From: Notolepis coatsorum | Lineage: Eukaryota; Chordata; Actinopteri; Aulopiformes; Paralepididae | Assembly: GCA_963971535.1 (NCBI GenBank) | Contig: OZ020594.1 | Location: 111,460,751 to 111,524,750, forward strand | DNA: 64,000 nt | Direction: 5' to 3' | Part shown: one piece after another, positions 31,196 to 44,096 of the stretch | Layout of the letters: every line of letters begins with the position of its first letter | How positions within the stretch are numbered: position 1 is the stretch's first letter | Translations under genes and position numbers: made by a program | Notes under the pieces: generated by a model | The model's input: the letters and a program-made list of their open reading frames with translations, nothing else | What the model was told of the DNA's origin: nothing | Database searches by the model: none

Positions 31196-34100
31196 ATGAC
31201 CCAGCCAGGTGTAGCCAGCTCGATAGGAGGAAATGGTCTTAATCTTATTACTTGGAATTGCAGAGGCATTAATAACCCAGTTAAACGTAGTAAGGTTCTC
31301 CACCACCTTCACCAATTAAAGGCTCATATTATTTTTCTGCAGGAGACTCATCTTAAAACCTCACAACATTCCAGTCTTAGAAGCAGATGGGTGGGTCAAG
31401 TGTTTCACTCCTCATTTCAGAGTAAGGCCAGGGGGGTGGCTATTCTAATTCACAGATCGGTACCTTTTATATGTTCCAATGTGATTGCAGACCGCAATGG
31501 CAGATATGTAATTGTCAGCGGTAGGTTATTTAACACAAATGTACTCCTTGTCAATATCTATGCTCCTAACTGGGACAATGGGGATTTTTTTAAATCTGTT
31601 TTTTCCACTCTCCCTGATATGTCTTCCCACATGTTGATAGTAGGAGGTGACTTTAACTGCTGGCTGGACCCACATTTGGACTGTTCCTCCACTAAACCTA
31701 CCACTTTGACAACCTCAGCTAGGGTAGTCCGGACCTGTATGTCTGATTATGCGGTTTCTGACCCTTGGAGATTATCTAACCCATCTGGTAAAGTATACTC
31801 CTTCTTCTCACCAGTCCACCACACCTTTACACGTATAGACTACTTCCTTGTAGACGACAGACTTCTTCATTCCGTCTCTTCATGCTTGTATAATCCAATA
31901 ATTATCTCTGATCATGCCCCTGTTACCCTAGTAGTAGTCTTTCAGGCTGCCACCAATCTACGACCACCCTGGCGCCTGAACACCCACCTGCTCAGTAAAG
32001 AGGACTTTGTAAACTTTGTGTCAAACCAAATAGATTTTTTCTTAAGTACAAATAGAACCCCAAACATCTCTGCATCGACTCTCTGGGAAACTTTGAAAGC
32101 CTATCTCAGAGGCGAAATAATTTCATATGCTGCATATGAGAGGAAACAGAAAAATACCAGACTATCTGTACTGAAGCGCAGTATCGCTCAATTAGACAAT
32201 ATATATGCTGTATCACCATCTCCAGATGCTTATAAGGAGCGTCTAGCTTTGCAAGCAGAACATGATACACTACTGACAGATCAGGTTACTGAACTGCTTA
32301 TTAAATCTAGAAGCACTTATTACGAACAAGGAGATAAAGCCAATAAATTACTAGCTCACAAGCTGCGCCAGGTCTCGTCTTCACACCAGATTCCTAAAGT
32401 CCGCACATCGTCTGGGATATCCTTAGACCCCAAAGAGATCAATAATGAATTTAAGCGTTTCTACCAATCTTTATATACATCTGAAAACGATCCCGATATC
32501 TCAGAATTAGATGACTTCTTCCACACCCTCGATATTCCTTTAATTAGCCAAGACCTGGTAGGAAAATTAGAACAGCCACTTACTACTGAAGAACTATCTA
32601 TGGCCGTAAAATCTCTTCAATCCGGGAAAAGTCCAGGACCGGACGGCTACTCAGCCGAGTTCTACAAGAAGTTTCTTCCTAAGATAGCCCCTATCCTAAA
32701 CGAAATGTACAAGGAAGCATTTGTAAATGGCACTCTCCCACAGACTCTTACCTTAGCCACGATCTCTCTAATACTTAAAAAAACAAGGACCCTCTGGAAT
32801 GTGCTTCATATCGTCCAATCAGCCTACTAAATGTAGACTATAAAATCTTAGCCAAGCTCCTAGCAATACGTTTAGAATCAGTCCTTCCGTCAATTATTTC
32901 ACCTGATCAAACAGGATTTATAAAAAATAGACACTCATTTTTTAATCTCAGACGTTTAGTTAACATCATACATAACCCCTCTATGACCAATACCTCTGAG
33001 GCTGTCATATCCCTAGACGCAGAGAAGGCATTCGACAGGGTGGAATGGAAATACCTTTTCTACACCCTAAATAAATTCGGCTTTGGCTCTAAATTCACTA
33101 CTTGGATACGACTTTTGTATGCATCCCCTCAAGCCTCAGTCAGGACTAATGACACACAATCCAGTTGGTTTCCCCTACAGCGCTCAACACGTCAAGGTTG
33201 CCCTTTAAGTCCTTTATTATTTGCCCTTGCCATAGAACCTCTTGCAATAGCACTCCGCCTTAACCCTCTCATCAAAGGTATAGTTAGATACGGCCATGAA
33301 CATAAGGTATCGTTGTATGCGGACGATTTATTATTGTATACATCTGATCTTTCTGTTTCTGTCCCCGCTGCCCTTAGCAATATCGAATCCTTTGGTAGCC
33401 TATCAGGCTATAAACTGAACCTTAACAAGAGCGAACTGATGCCACTTAATATAGCCGCAAAAAATTCTCCTCTACACAATCTGCCATTTAGGATTGCCCA
33501 TGATGGCTTCACTTATCTTGGGGTACATGTTACAGACAAATTCAACAAACTCTTTCAGGCCAACTTTGCCCCCCTCCTAACTCGTACTAAGGATGATTTT
33601 GAACGCTGGTCTATACTACACCTCTCTCTAGCCGCAAGAATTAACTCTGTTAAAATGAACACCCTCCAAAGATTTTTGTATCTCTTTCAATGCCTACCTA
33701 TTTTTCTCCCCAATGCATTTTTTAAGAAAATTGATGGCCTGATTTTGTCTTATATATGGGATAAGAAGCCTCCCAGGATAAGAAAGCAGCTCTTACAGAG
33801 GCCCAAATCAGATGGAGGCCTCGGACTACCGGATCTTAGGTTCTACTACTGGGCTGCCAACTTTAGGACCGTTCAGTTTTGGCTACAGTGTAGTGGGATG
33901 TCCTCACCTCCAGTTTGGCTGGAGATGGAGGCAGCCTCGTCTGCACCGGCATCACTGACCTCTCTCGCTCACGCCACTAGTTTAGGCCCTTATATCCCCT
34001 TTACAAAAAATGTATGTGTCAAATCAACAATGAAAATTTGGAACCAATCTAGACGCCACTTTGTCTTACACGCAACATCTTTTGCTGCCCCGGTGGCCTC

Positions 34101-34939
34101 AAACCCGGCCTTCCCCCCATCTATGATTGATGGCGCTTTCTCAACCTGGACTAGTCTCGGTATTAGAACATTTAAAGATCTCTATATCGACAATACCTTT
34201 GCTACGTTTGAACAATTATCGGTTAAGTATGGTCTCCCCAGAAGTAATTGTTTTAGGTTTTTACAGATCCGGAGCTATGTCCGCAGCTTAGATACCCAGT
34301 TCCCCATCCTTCCTGGTGAAACACAACTTGACATTCTTTTTTACCCCTCTTCCCACTCTAAAGGGCTCCCTGTCGAGAATTTATAGGCAGCTATGCTCAT
34401 TACAGTCCACCTCCTTAAATATTATTAAGTCCTAATGGGAGGAGGAATTGGGGGAGGCGATATCTGACGACATGTTGGAAAAAGCACTCAAAAAGGTCCA
34501 CACCTCTTCCATCTGTGCTCGACATGGTCTCATCCAATGCAAAATCATCCACCGAGCTCACTGGACTCCAATGAGACTATCCAGAATCTACAAAAGTGTG
34601 AAACCTAACTGTCCACGATGTAATCGGTCCCCAGCAAACCATGTGCACATGTTTTGGAGCTGTCCATCCCTAGTGGACCTTTGGAAAAACATATTCAATA
34701 CACTCTCTGAAATATGCAGTACTCAGGTGGAACCAGATCCTTTGACTGCGCTATTTGGTGTTACCTCACCCTTACTACAACTGACAAATAACAACAAAGA
34801 GGTCTTGGCCTTTGTTACTCTGTTAGCGAGACGGTTAATCCTACTTCAGTGGAAATCCTCCTCACCCCCTTCCCATGCTCTTTGGATTAAATCTATTCTT
34901 AACTGTATTAAACTAGAAAAAATCCGACACACACTCTGA
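31196..34939 (+). pseudogene. LINE ORF2: AP endonuclease and reverse transcriptase, frame-disrupted
   Basis: The N-terminus is an APE-type endonuclease: LNLITWNCRGINNP, IIFLQETHL, VNIYAPNWD, GGDFNCWLDP and a C-terminal ISDHAP box. The reverse transcriptase follows, with LQSGKSPGPDGYSAEFYK, QTGFIKNRHSFFNLRR, SLDAEKAFDRVEW, GCPLSPLLFALAIEPL and the catalytic YADDLLLY near 33318. The C-terminal region has a CPRCN-x(8)-HMFWSC knuckle near 34620. The frame changes near 32785 (an A-run) and again near 34385, with a stop near 34435, so this copy is inactive. Domain content places it in the L1/Tx1 group. Confidence 0.9.
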
Positions 34940-35467
34940 GGATCTACAGACAAGTTCTTTTCTATGTGGGCTCCCTTCTTTTCCTATGTTGAGAGGACCC
35001 ACCTTCCCATAGTTCCAGACTGATACTCACTCACACAATACCCTTGGTACACTACTCACCCATCCCTCCCCTTCAAACTTTCTCCTTTGATGCACCAAAT
35101 CAACACCAGAGTTGGTTGACCTATGAATTGCTGTACTCACTTTTTCAAAGGTATCGCCTTATTGAAAAAATAAAACTAACTTACTTTTTATTTTTTAATT
35201 ATTATTATTTACTTTATTTTTACTTTATTATGATTATTATTATTATATATATATATTTTTTCTTTTATATATTTCTTATTACCATCACTATAATCTCTCT
35301 CTGAAACTGTTTTTTATTTTTTTCTACATGTCATTTCTACACTCTGTCTTGATGTCTGCTGTTCTTTGTATTTTGTTTTTGTGTTTCAAATAGAACATTT
35401 TCAAGTACATATCATTTGTAAATGTTGGTTGCACTGGAAAAAACCCCAATAAACAGACATAAAAAAA

Positions 35468-35754
35468 ATGATAAGAGGATATAGCTGCTCCATATACCCT
35501 CACCGTCGAGGCCGACAGTCTATCAAGGAGAGACTGAAGGTAAACAAGGACAGCATCCAGGGGGCAGGACACCGGGTCCCTGCCCCCGCCTTACACCACT
35601 CTTGGAACATACACCACCTACCCGCGTAAAGCGCAACAGTGGAGGGAGCATGCGCATTCCGGATGGTGTCAACCACAGAAGGGTCCATCCTCTCCAGACT
35701 TACCCTCTCACCAGCCAAACCATCAGGGGTTGGCATATCACCGGGGGCTGAAAC
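35468..35754 (-). pseudogene. DIRS tyrosine recombinase, N-terminal part
   Basis: Minus-strand translation with PSVVDTIRNAHAPSTVALYAG, then RWCMFQEWCK and a second frame piece with LDAVLVYLQSLLDRLSASTV. This is the helical SAM-like core-binding region of DIRS recombinases. It lies between the L1-type LINE and the giant palindrome, both of which inserted into this gene. Confidence 0.8.
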
Positions 35755-35821
35755 AGCGACAGAGAGAGAAGCAGGATACGGCATGTGTCAGTTTATGCAA
35801 AACACGCCCCTTTTAGTTTGA

Positions 35822-36075
35822 TTGATTGTAGCCACGGCCCTTTTTTGGAGCCTTCTGATTGGTCGAGATGTTTAAGGGGGCGGGACTTAGGTGTATGTCA
35901 TACCTTATAAGGGCATATATCAAAGTTTGATGGATTGTAGCCATGCCCCCTTTTGAGATGATTTATGACCCCTAGGGCTTCTCTGATTGGTCGAGGATGT
36001 AAGGAGGCGGGACATCCGGTTTTGAGGGAGGGACATCCGGTTTCAGAAGGGGAGGGCCATCTGGTTACGGAAGGG
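35822..36075 (+). promoter_or_regulatory. Terminal control region with repeated CCAAT/GC-box modules
   Basis: Two imperfect tandem units of about 90-110 bp. Each contains GATTG(A/G)ATTGTAGCCA followed by GATTGGTCGAG (inverted CCAAT, at 35857 and 35985) and a GGGCGGGAC or GGCGGGAC GC box (35879 and 36007). GGGACATCCGGTTT-type repeats follow. The same region is at the right end (about 52510-52615 and 54338-54480, split by the hAT). Similar arrangements serve as promoters or origins at the ends of linear DNA viruses; the function here is inferred. Confidence 0.4.
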
Positions 36076-36600
36076 GAGGAGTTTTCAGAATTTTTTCAAA
36101 ATAAAAGTTTTTTTTTTTTTCAAAAAACAAAAAAAAATCCTTCAAAATAAATTATTCAATTTTTTTTTTAGATTAAATTTTTATTTTTATTTTTCAGATT
36201 GTATGTATTCCAAGGTTTTCAGAATATGTATTTCTGTATTCCAAAAGTCTTAAGAATATATCCTCACAATATGTTTTATGTGTATCTTCACAATATGTAT
36301 TTCCAAGGTTTTTCAGAAAAATACAATATCTTCACAATATGTTTTATGTGTATCTTCAGAATATAGTTTCACAACAATCTTAAGAATAAATGTGTGTGGT
36401 TTAAATTACACAATTAAGAATATAGTTTTACAAGGTTGAATACGTTTTGTGTATTCCAGAGTCTTAAGAATTTGTGTATTCCAAATGCTAAATGTAAAAT
36501 ACAATGTGTGTTTTCTTCAGAAAGTGCATTTATTTCAAATGTGTGTGTGTTTTCTTAATGCCAAAAGCCAAATGTAAAATACATTTTGTGTATGAATCTA

Positions 36601-36888
36601 TTATTCTTCAGAAAGTGCATTTATTTCAAATGGTGAGTGTGTATTTCTTAAGAAAGTGCATTTTCTTCCAAGTGATGTATGTATCTTAAGAATACCCTCT
36701 CTCTGTCTGTTTGCTGTTGGTGTGTAGAAAGAATTCTCCCCTGCTCTGTGTGTCTCCACACTGTAGGTTGTCTCCTCTCTCAAATGTCTCTCAGTAGACT
36801 GAAATGAAAAGCTGCAGGTTCTCTGAAAATTCTGATAGTGACAGCCCCCCGTAGATGTCATAGGAGGCGGGAGAATGACTAGGGCCAA
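36601..36888 (-). CDS. Small ORF conserved between arms (95 codons), left copy
   Basis: The minus-strand ORF MALVILPPPMTSTGGCHYQ... is kept at the same length in the right arm (51725-52012) with only one residue difference seen by eye. No domain is recognised. Arm identity alone could explain the conservation, so coding status is doubtful. Confidence 0.25.
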   Translation of the reverse strand: MALVILPPPMTSTGGCHYQNFQRTCSFSFQSTERHLREETTYSVETHRAGENSFYTPTANRQREGILKIHTSLGRKCTFLRNTHSPFEINALSEE

Positions 36889-37144
36889 TGAGATGACTCA
36901 AAACCATCTGCCAAAAGCAGATTTATGACTCTGCGACTTCCCGTTTCTGTAGAAAAAACGGCCCCCAAGGTGTGGGTGTGTGTCTGTGTGTGTTTTCTTA
37001 ATGCCAAATGCCAAATGTAAAATACAATTTCTGTATTCCAAATTACAAATGTATGTGTCTAATGTGTTTAAGCAAAAGTCTAAATAAAAGAAAATACTTT
37101 TGAATCTAAAAAAAATAATAGTGATAACTTGTAACCACAATAAG

Positions 37145-37324
37145 TATGTATGTATGTATGTATGTATGTATGTATGTATGTATGTATGTATGTATGTATG
37201 TATGTATGTATGTATGTATGTATGTATGTATGTATGTATGTATGTATGTATGTATGTATGTATGTATGTATGTATGTATGTATGTATGTATGTATGTATG
37301 TATGTATGTATGTATGTATGTATG
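37145..37324 (+). repeat. (TATG)n microsatellite in the left arm
   Basis: About 45 units of TATG; the inverted counterpart (CATA)n is at 51299-51470. Apparent long ORFs of MYVC or HTYI repeats come from it. Confidence 0.98.
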
Positions 37325-38811
37325 TCTATATTTTAGTTTCTTGGATAAAGACATAATCTTTATACACTTGTGTTTAAGCAAAAAGAAAATTACAAATGTA
37401 TCCCTTTAATGCTCTTTGGGTGCCAAAGTGCACCATTTCATTAGCATGAATGGGTCTAGGGTTTGAATATTATCCTTAATACGGTCCTGTGAAGTGTTTT
37501 TATTTAAAATAGATTCTTTAAAAATGTTGCATTACAGTGTTTTGTATTATTCACATTAATTATTACACATATATTACACTATATATGATAGCTTAAAGAG
37601 TTGGGCTGAAAATATAAAGTACAGAAAATATCTGTGTGACAGTGAGGCTATGTCTCTGTTCGGGGGTGCGAACAGGCCCCTTCTTAGGTGCTAAAACACA
37701 GCATGGGGGGTGTGAAGATTAGGGGACATGTAAACTCAACACACATTTACAGTCATCATTCAAATGGTTTATATCTTTGTAACATGTACAAGTAATGTAT
37801 TGTACAACATTATACTCATAGCATATTTTTAGTTCACACAATGTTCACCTGTTTTCACACATATTTTTCCCCATAAACATGCATTTGTCCTAATAAACTA
37901 ACCTACACTTTGATGAATATTGTTACACCGCTGACAGAGATGTATTATAATTATAATTTGGATAAAAACGTCAGCTAATTGACTAAATGTAAATGTTGTA
38001 ATACCAACTATTTGACAGTTTGGGACACGGTGGTGATTCTTATTTTCTTATTTCGTAAGACTAAAACTAAAATTAAGAGGTTACATGCCATAGAAAGACT
38101 CTAGTCTTGTTTACATCAGAGTCCCCCATTCTCTAATTCTAATTCTTAATGTTACATCCAGACATTTAAGACATACCAGATTACAAATACAGCACTGTTT
38201 GTGATAACTTGTAAGGGTCTATCTGTCCAAGCTGTTTTAACTGTTTCAATAGGGTATTTCAACCATCTTTAATTAAGACTTATTTTGGATATAGATCACC
38301 TCAAGGCCTGAATGTCCATACACTGTAGCAATGGTAAGCCTGCATTTTAGGTCAACTTCCCCTTACCAACATGCACATCTAACCCCCATTTAATGTCACA
38401 GTACCCTGAAATAGCAGAGTGTGGGGAAAAGGCCTTTTTCAAAATAAAAAACTTTGAAACTGTACACCATTCACCACCCTAGCTGATTTTAAAGTTCCAA
38501 ATTAAGGACATTTAAAGAATGAGAGGGGCTAATGTCCCTGCATCATTGCATAACGTGGTGTTATATTTTATATTTATGGCCTGACCATCTCCCCCATACC
38601 AACATCCTGCAGTTCATTAACTTCCTTCCTCTTTTTTACCCCCATGTTTTTTGTATTATTCACATTAATTATTACACATATATTACACTATATATGATAG
38701 CTTAGAGTTGGGCCGAAAATATAAAGTGCTGTAAATATCTGTCTTTTTGAGGATCTGGGTGTGAACAGGGGGCCTGTTAGGTGTCAAAACACTGCAAGGG
38801 GGTGTGAAAGT
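37325..38811. other. Left arm, non-coding with internal direct repeats
   Basis: No gene seen. A roughly 180-bp block (about 37540-37725) recurs in direct orientation at about 38650-38815: shared TTATTCACATTAATTATTAC, the phrase ATATATGATAGCTTA, and a GTGCGAACAGG or GTGTGAACAGG end. The equivalents in the right arm are at about 49805-49985 and 50900-51085. Confidence 0.7.
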
Positions 38812-41780
38812 TTAGGGAACAAACAACCTCTGTATATTTGCTTGTAATACTCTGCATTTTACTCTAAACAAAACTAATAAAGTCTGTATTACAGCTAACT
38901 CTTTAAGTTTCAATAGTTTGGATTTAATACATAATTCGTTGGTATGTTCTCTTGAATCTACATTGTGAACTATTCTTACTGCTCTCTTCTGTAATATAAA
39001 TAAGGGCTTTATGTTGCTTTCATACGTGTTACCCCACACTTCCACACAGTAACTCAAATATGGTAGGAGTTCAAGTTCAAGTTCAAGTTTCAAGTTTCTT
39101 TAATAGTTGTCATACAGAAGTACAGAATACTTTTATACAAAATGCTTCTTACTGTTGCGCTCCAGAGACTGTGCAAGACAAGATAAGTATGAAATAAAAT
39201 AACATAGTAAAATTAGAAGTAAAAAAAATGAGGTCACAGTGTTCAGTTTAGACATATGTACAATGTTCGATGCAGAATAGACGTAGTTACCATACAATAT
39301 ACAATACTGTGCAGTGTACTAATATACAATACTATATAGTGCAAGGCAGAAATGGAGAAATGGGACGAGGTGCAATTTAGGTACAATTCACAGTAGGTGT
39401 ACGAGTTGTAGTGCAAATCCTTTATCAATAAATATAAAGTGTAAGTGTGTTTGTGTGATCTAAAGTGTGGAGAGTGGGTGCTGCAGTGTGTTGTTTGTTT
39501 GAGTGAGTGTGTGTGTGTGGGTGTGTGTGCTGTGTGCATTTGATGGTTGTTGCATAGTGATTATTGTTCGTTTAGCAGCCTGATGGCCTGGGGATAGAAG
39601 CTTCTTCTGAGTCTTTCTGTGCTCGCCTTAAGACTCCGGTATCGCTTGCCTGACCGCAGCAGTTCAAAGAGGCAGTTGTTCGGGTGGCTCGAGTCCTTAA
39701 TAATTCTCTTAGCCTTCCCCTTGCACCGCTTGTTGTAAATGTTCTGGAGGGTGGGAAGCCCCCCTCCAATTGTGCGTTCGGCTGAACGTGTCACTCTTTG
39801 TAGTCTGCTACGGTCTTGTGCAGTGCTATTCCCAAACCAGGAGGTGATGTTGCCGGTCAGGATGCTCTCTATTGTACATGAGTAGAAGTTCCTAAGGATC
39901 TTCTGACTGACTTGGAACTTCCTTAGGCGCCTGAGGAAGTAGAGGCGTTGTCGTGCCTTCTTCACAACACTGTCAATGTGTGTGGTACATGTCAAGCCCT
40001 TGGATATGTGGGCTCCGAGGTACTTGAAACTGTTCACTCTCTCAACCGGTGCCCCGTCGATGCTGAGGGGGCTGTAGTCCTTGACCCCCGACATCCTGAA
40101 GTCCACAATCATCTCTTTTGTTTTGCTGACGTTCAGGGAGAGGCAGTTCTCCTGACACCACTGTGACAGGTTCTCTACCTCTTCCAGGTAGGCCCTTTCG
40201 TCGTTGGCAGAGATCAGGCCCACCACTACTGTGTCATCAGCAAATTTGATGATGGTGTTGTTGTTCCGCTGTGCTATGCAGTCATGTGTGTACAGGGAGT
40301 AGAGGAGGGGGCTCAGAACACAGCCCTGGGGGGCCCCTATGTTGAGCGTGATGGATGAGGAGGTGCAGTTGCCGGCTCTTACCACCTGGGGTCTGCCCGT
40401 CAGGAAGTCCAAGACCCACTGGCAGAGGTCATAGTTCAAGCCCAGGTCCCTGAGCTTGGCTATGAGTTTGGAGGGGACTATGGTATTGAATGCTGAGCTG
40501 TAGTCGATGACAGCATTCTCACATAGTTCCCCTGCCTCTTGTCCAGGTGTGATGCTGCTGTGTGCAGCACATGGGCTATGGCGTCCTCCGTGGACCTGTT
40601 GGGGCGATATGCAAATTGCAGAGGGTCCAGGTTGATGGGGAGGGAGGAACAGATGTAGCCCTTCACTAGCTTCTCAAAGCACTTCATGGCTATGGAGGTG
40701 AGGGCTACAGGGCGGTAGTCGTTGAGGCAAGCGGGCATAGATATTTTGGGTACAGGGATGATGGTGGACTTCTTCAGACAGGTGGGGATGACAGCCTGTT
40801 CCAAGGACAGGTTGAAGATGTCAGTGAATACCGGGGCCAGTTGGTCGGCACAGACTTTTAGGACGCGGCCGGGGATGCCGTCCGGTCCTGCTGCCTTCCT
40901 GATATTCACTTGAGTGAACAATATAATATTCGCATAGAATTATAATCAAGCACATTCTTTGCCTTGTTCAAAACAAAACACTCTCGGCTACCTTATTTTT
41001 TATGTACATTATATGAGGTTTCCATGTCATTTTCTCATCCAACATAACACCCAGCATTTTTTAACTCAGATACTCTTTCAATATTAACTTTGTCAATACA
41101 TAATGCAACATTGTCCTTCTTTCGATTAGTAAATATCATACATTTCGTTTTTTCCAAATTTAGGGATAGCTTATTGTTATTAAACCATATCTTAAGTTTA
41201 CACATTTCATTTACAATGTAATCTGCTAATTTTTTAAGGTATTTTCCTGAACTGAAGAAATTTCTATCGACAGCAAATAAAACAAATTGCAATATGTTTG
41301 ACACTACACATATATCATTAATATATAAAATAAAAAGTATGGGCCCCAGGACCGAACCTCGAGGGTCACCACATTCAATATTCATACATTCAGATGTGTA
41401 ACCACTGCCAGAGAGTTGTACATATTGTTGTCTATTTTCAAGATAGCTACTTAACCAGTTCAACGCCACCCCTCTCACACCGTATGTTTGTAATTTAGAA
41501 ATTAAAATGTGATGATCAATCGTATCAAATGCTTTTTTTTAAGTCAATAAACACCCCTATTGTGTAATTCCTTTCAACTACGGTTGTGGTTATTTCTTCA
41601 TATATATTCATTAAGGCTAAGGCTGTTGATCGATATGCCCTGAATCCATACTGACTATCACTCAGTAGGTTATTCTTTTCAATAAAACTATCTAAGAATC
41701 TTGAATCAAGAATCTTGGAAAATTGTGAAAACAAAGACAATGGTCTGTAGTTGATAAAGATGTTTTTGTCCCCTGATTTA
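38812..41780 (-). pseudogene. CR1/Jockey-group LINE fragment in the left arm, split by Rex1
   Basis: Minus-strand pieces encode the reverse transcriptase: QYGFRAYRSTALALMNIYEE, then [40 protein letters not shown] and [16 protein letters not shown]. The C-terminal part (LPYLSYCVEVWGNTYESN, then LQKRAVRIVHNV) lies beyond the Rex1 insertion. The catalytic box reads FAVD instead of FADD, so this copy is inactive. The same fragment is in the right arm (48690-49803), so it was present before the arms were duplicated. Confidence 0.8.
39068..40913 (-). mobile_element. Rex1-type LINE, 5' truncated, in the left arm only
   Basis: The minus-strand reverse transcriptase shows [20 protein letters not shown], then [17 protein letters not shown], a frame break at the YSSAFNT region near 40520, GAPQGCVLSPLLYSLYTHDC, the catalytic FADDTVVVG near 40230 and LSLNVSKTKEMIVDFRMS. 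It ends SFYPQAIRLLNEQ at 39561. The 3' end (39068-39100) has repeated TTCAAG. SSAFNT and the C-terminus are Rex1 features. The right arm at about 49545-49560 is uninterrupted and shows the empty site. Confidence 0.9.
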
Positions 41781-43800
41781 AATAAAGGAATAAGGTAGTG
41801 AATTAATAGAATTTTCCCACAGGGATGAGGTTTATCTTATCTAAGTGTGCTACTGTTTAATAGTGTATAGGGACATAGTGTGTAATAGTGTAATAGTGTA
41901 TAGGGACATAGTGTGTAATACTGCAATAGTTTAATACATTATTTTGTTTCCTCAAACAGACATGTTCATGTAACTTGCATCAATCCGATCATACTTATTA
42001 TAATCTATACCCTTAATTAAATCACCTTTCAGCCAACTGAGTTGAAGATTTGTAGCTTGGTCCAGAGTTTTTTTTTTTTTACCTACCAGATCATCTGTAG
42101 CAGGCTAAATGTGAATAAAACACATTGAAAGCCAGGTCAAGAGGCTAAAAGTGAGGTTAGGTTTCTTTTTCAGAAACAAATCGTGCTTTTTTTCTTTGAA
42201 TGTCAAGGATAAACATAAATTATAGACATCTAAAATCATGAAACAGGTCGATTTTTAGTAGATTTAATCAATAGTCAGAAGGATAATGCTATTTTAGTCA
42301 AGGGTTGAGATATATCACCCCCATGACACATCCCTATTTTGTAAGACAAGCAGTTTGGTGTTGTAATTTCAGTGATTAGGCTCGTTTGCCTGTATACATT
42401 TTTTATCAATCTGCTTTTTGTGTATTTTTTTTAGGTGTTTGGTTATGTTTATCTGTCATTTTGACCAGGTCTAGCTAAAAGAGGGGATTTATGATGACTA
42501 AGGTTTACCAATTGTCATGCATGAATTTCAACTCTAACGTGTTACATAAGTAAAACAGACTATTTGCAAACAACATTGTTCTAAACAGTGTATATACTAT
42601 AGACAGTTTGTATTTATATTTTAGCTAAATGTAAAAAACATGAGAACATAATCCTAGTGAATTCTGAATTTGTTGTTTATTGGTTGAATGTCAAGGATAA
42701 ACATAAATTATAAACATCTAAAACCATGAAACTGACCGATACACTTAAAACAGACATGTCAACATAGTTTTTTTTACCTGTTTGCATAATGATGAGGTAA
42801 AAAAACAAAGTGCTTCAATACAAATGTATTTTTTAGAAGTTTAGTAATATCAAGCCCCAAATGTATTTTCTTTAAACCTGATCTAAGCTACATTATACAA
42901 CTCATTGCTGAATTACTTTGCAGTGTCTAGTTTTTTAGCCACACTAAATATTTATGCTCTCAATATTATGGATCTGCATTAAATCCTACACACAGCATGA
43001 AATATTCAATCAACACAAAGATGATAATTCTAAGGCAAATACATTTTAACTCACTCATCATAGTTAGTGTATAGTATGGCTAACATCTATGAAAGTAACA
43101 TAAAGCCGTTATTAGAGTTGTTGATACAATATTATAATTCATAATTTTGCAGAAAAAAGCTAAATGCACTGTATTACCGGCGAGGTTGTGTGCTCCTTGT
43201 CCCGATGATTGAAGGAAATTCATTTTAAGAACTATTTAGCATGAAATATCTTAATACAAAGATGCATTTTATACATTATAACCATGAAAATAATACAATG
43301 TTTGGTTTTACCGTGATTATAATGTTCACAGATAGGAATGTATCCTGGATACATTCAGTAACATCATTAACCCTGAACAGACTTGTGAAGTTAGAGATAG
43401 GAATGTATCATTCACATTCAATTATCCAAATATACTCTGTTTGAGTCAAATTTACTCTGTGAAATGTACTCTGCGAAATGTAAGGTGTAGCAAAAACAAT
43501 TCATATTGTTTCAGTGTTGGCCTGGTTGATAGCTACATGGTCGACATGTCTTATTTTTATTCTTATTTCATTGTATAGTGAATCCAGGGGTATAGTGGAT
43601 CGATTATATTTTGTTTTTATAATATTTTATAATATCAAAACATGTCTTATGTTCTATAAAATGTTCTTATATATCTACATGTCAGAATGATGTAAAAAGA
43701 GTTCTACTAATATATTTCACTTAAAAAACTTGTACAGAAAGATACATTTCCGACCCCCGGAGCCCTGTCAGAGTGTATACAGGTTCAGTACAGTATACCA
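41781..43800. other. Left arm, AT-rich region without recognised gene
   Basis: Very AT-rich. It includes short tandem repeats of GTGTAATAGTGTATAGGGACATA type near 41860-41940 and long TTTTTTTAC runs. The opposite arm has most of this at about 47345-48690, with length differences. No coding or RNA gene could be supported. Confidence 0.5.
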
Positions 43801-43808
43801 CATGCAAA

Positions 43809-43880
43809 TCCCATATGGTCTAGCGGTAAGGATGCCCTGCTTTCATCAGGGAGGCGCGGGTTCGACTCCTGCTATGGGAA
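43809..43880 (+). tRNA. tRNA-Glu (UUC), left arm
   Basis: A 72-nt cloverleaf: acceptor TCCCATA/TATGGGA (7 of 7 pairs), D arm GGTCTAGCGG, anticodon stem CCCTG/CAGGG around the loop CTTTCAT (anticodon TTC, Glu) and T arm GCGGG-TTCGACT-CCTGC with one G-U pair. The A box (TGGTCTAGCGG) and B box (GGTTCGACTCC) are intact. Compared with the usual animal tRNA-Glu, the anticodon stem bases differ on both sides but still pair. It is carried by the palindromic element in both arms. It could be functional or a decoy. Confidence 0.85.
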
Positions 43881-44096
43881 TAACACCTTTGTTCTATACA
43901 TAGCAAATGTGTTGGTATGCTTTATTGTAACTGTTTGACTGTTTTTAGTGCAACACTACTGTCACCAACATCTAAGAAGGATCTGAGATGCATTTAAGTC
44001 CTATCGATAGGTTTTTCCATACCATTGCAAGGATATGTATGACTGTGCTACATTCATTTATTTTTAAATTTGGTGGACTTTATGGTATTTTATGGT

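Larger units (their letters stand above)
28855..35467 (+). mobile_element. L1/Tx1-clade LINE, near full length
   Basis: A 6.6-kb insertion flanked by a 16-bp duplication ATGATAAGAGGATATA (28839-28854 and 35468-35483). It has a long 5' region with repeated units (28855-30900), an ORF2 (31196-34939) and a 3' end with AATAAA and a short A-tail (ACAGACATAAAAAAA). No recognisable ORF1 was found. It inserted into the DIRS recombinase gene. An hAT-type MITE lies in its 5' region (30453-30720). Confidence 0.9.

Noticed and set aside
37100-37409. Long MYVC/HTYI-repeat reading frames
   Set aside because: They are simply translations of the (TATG)n microsatellite; the same applies to 51213-51507.
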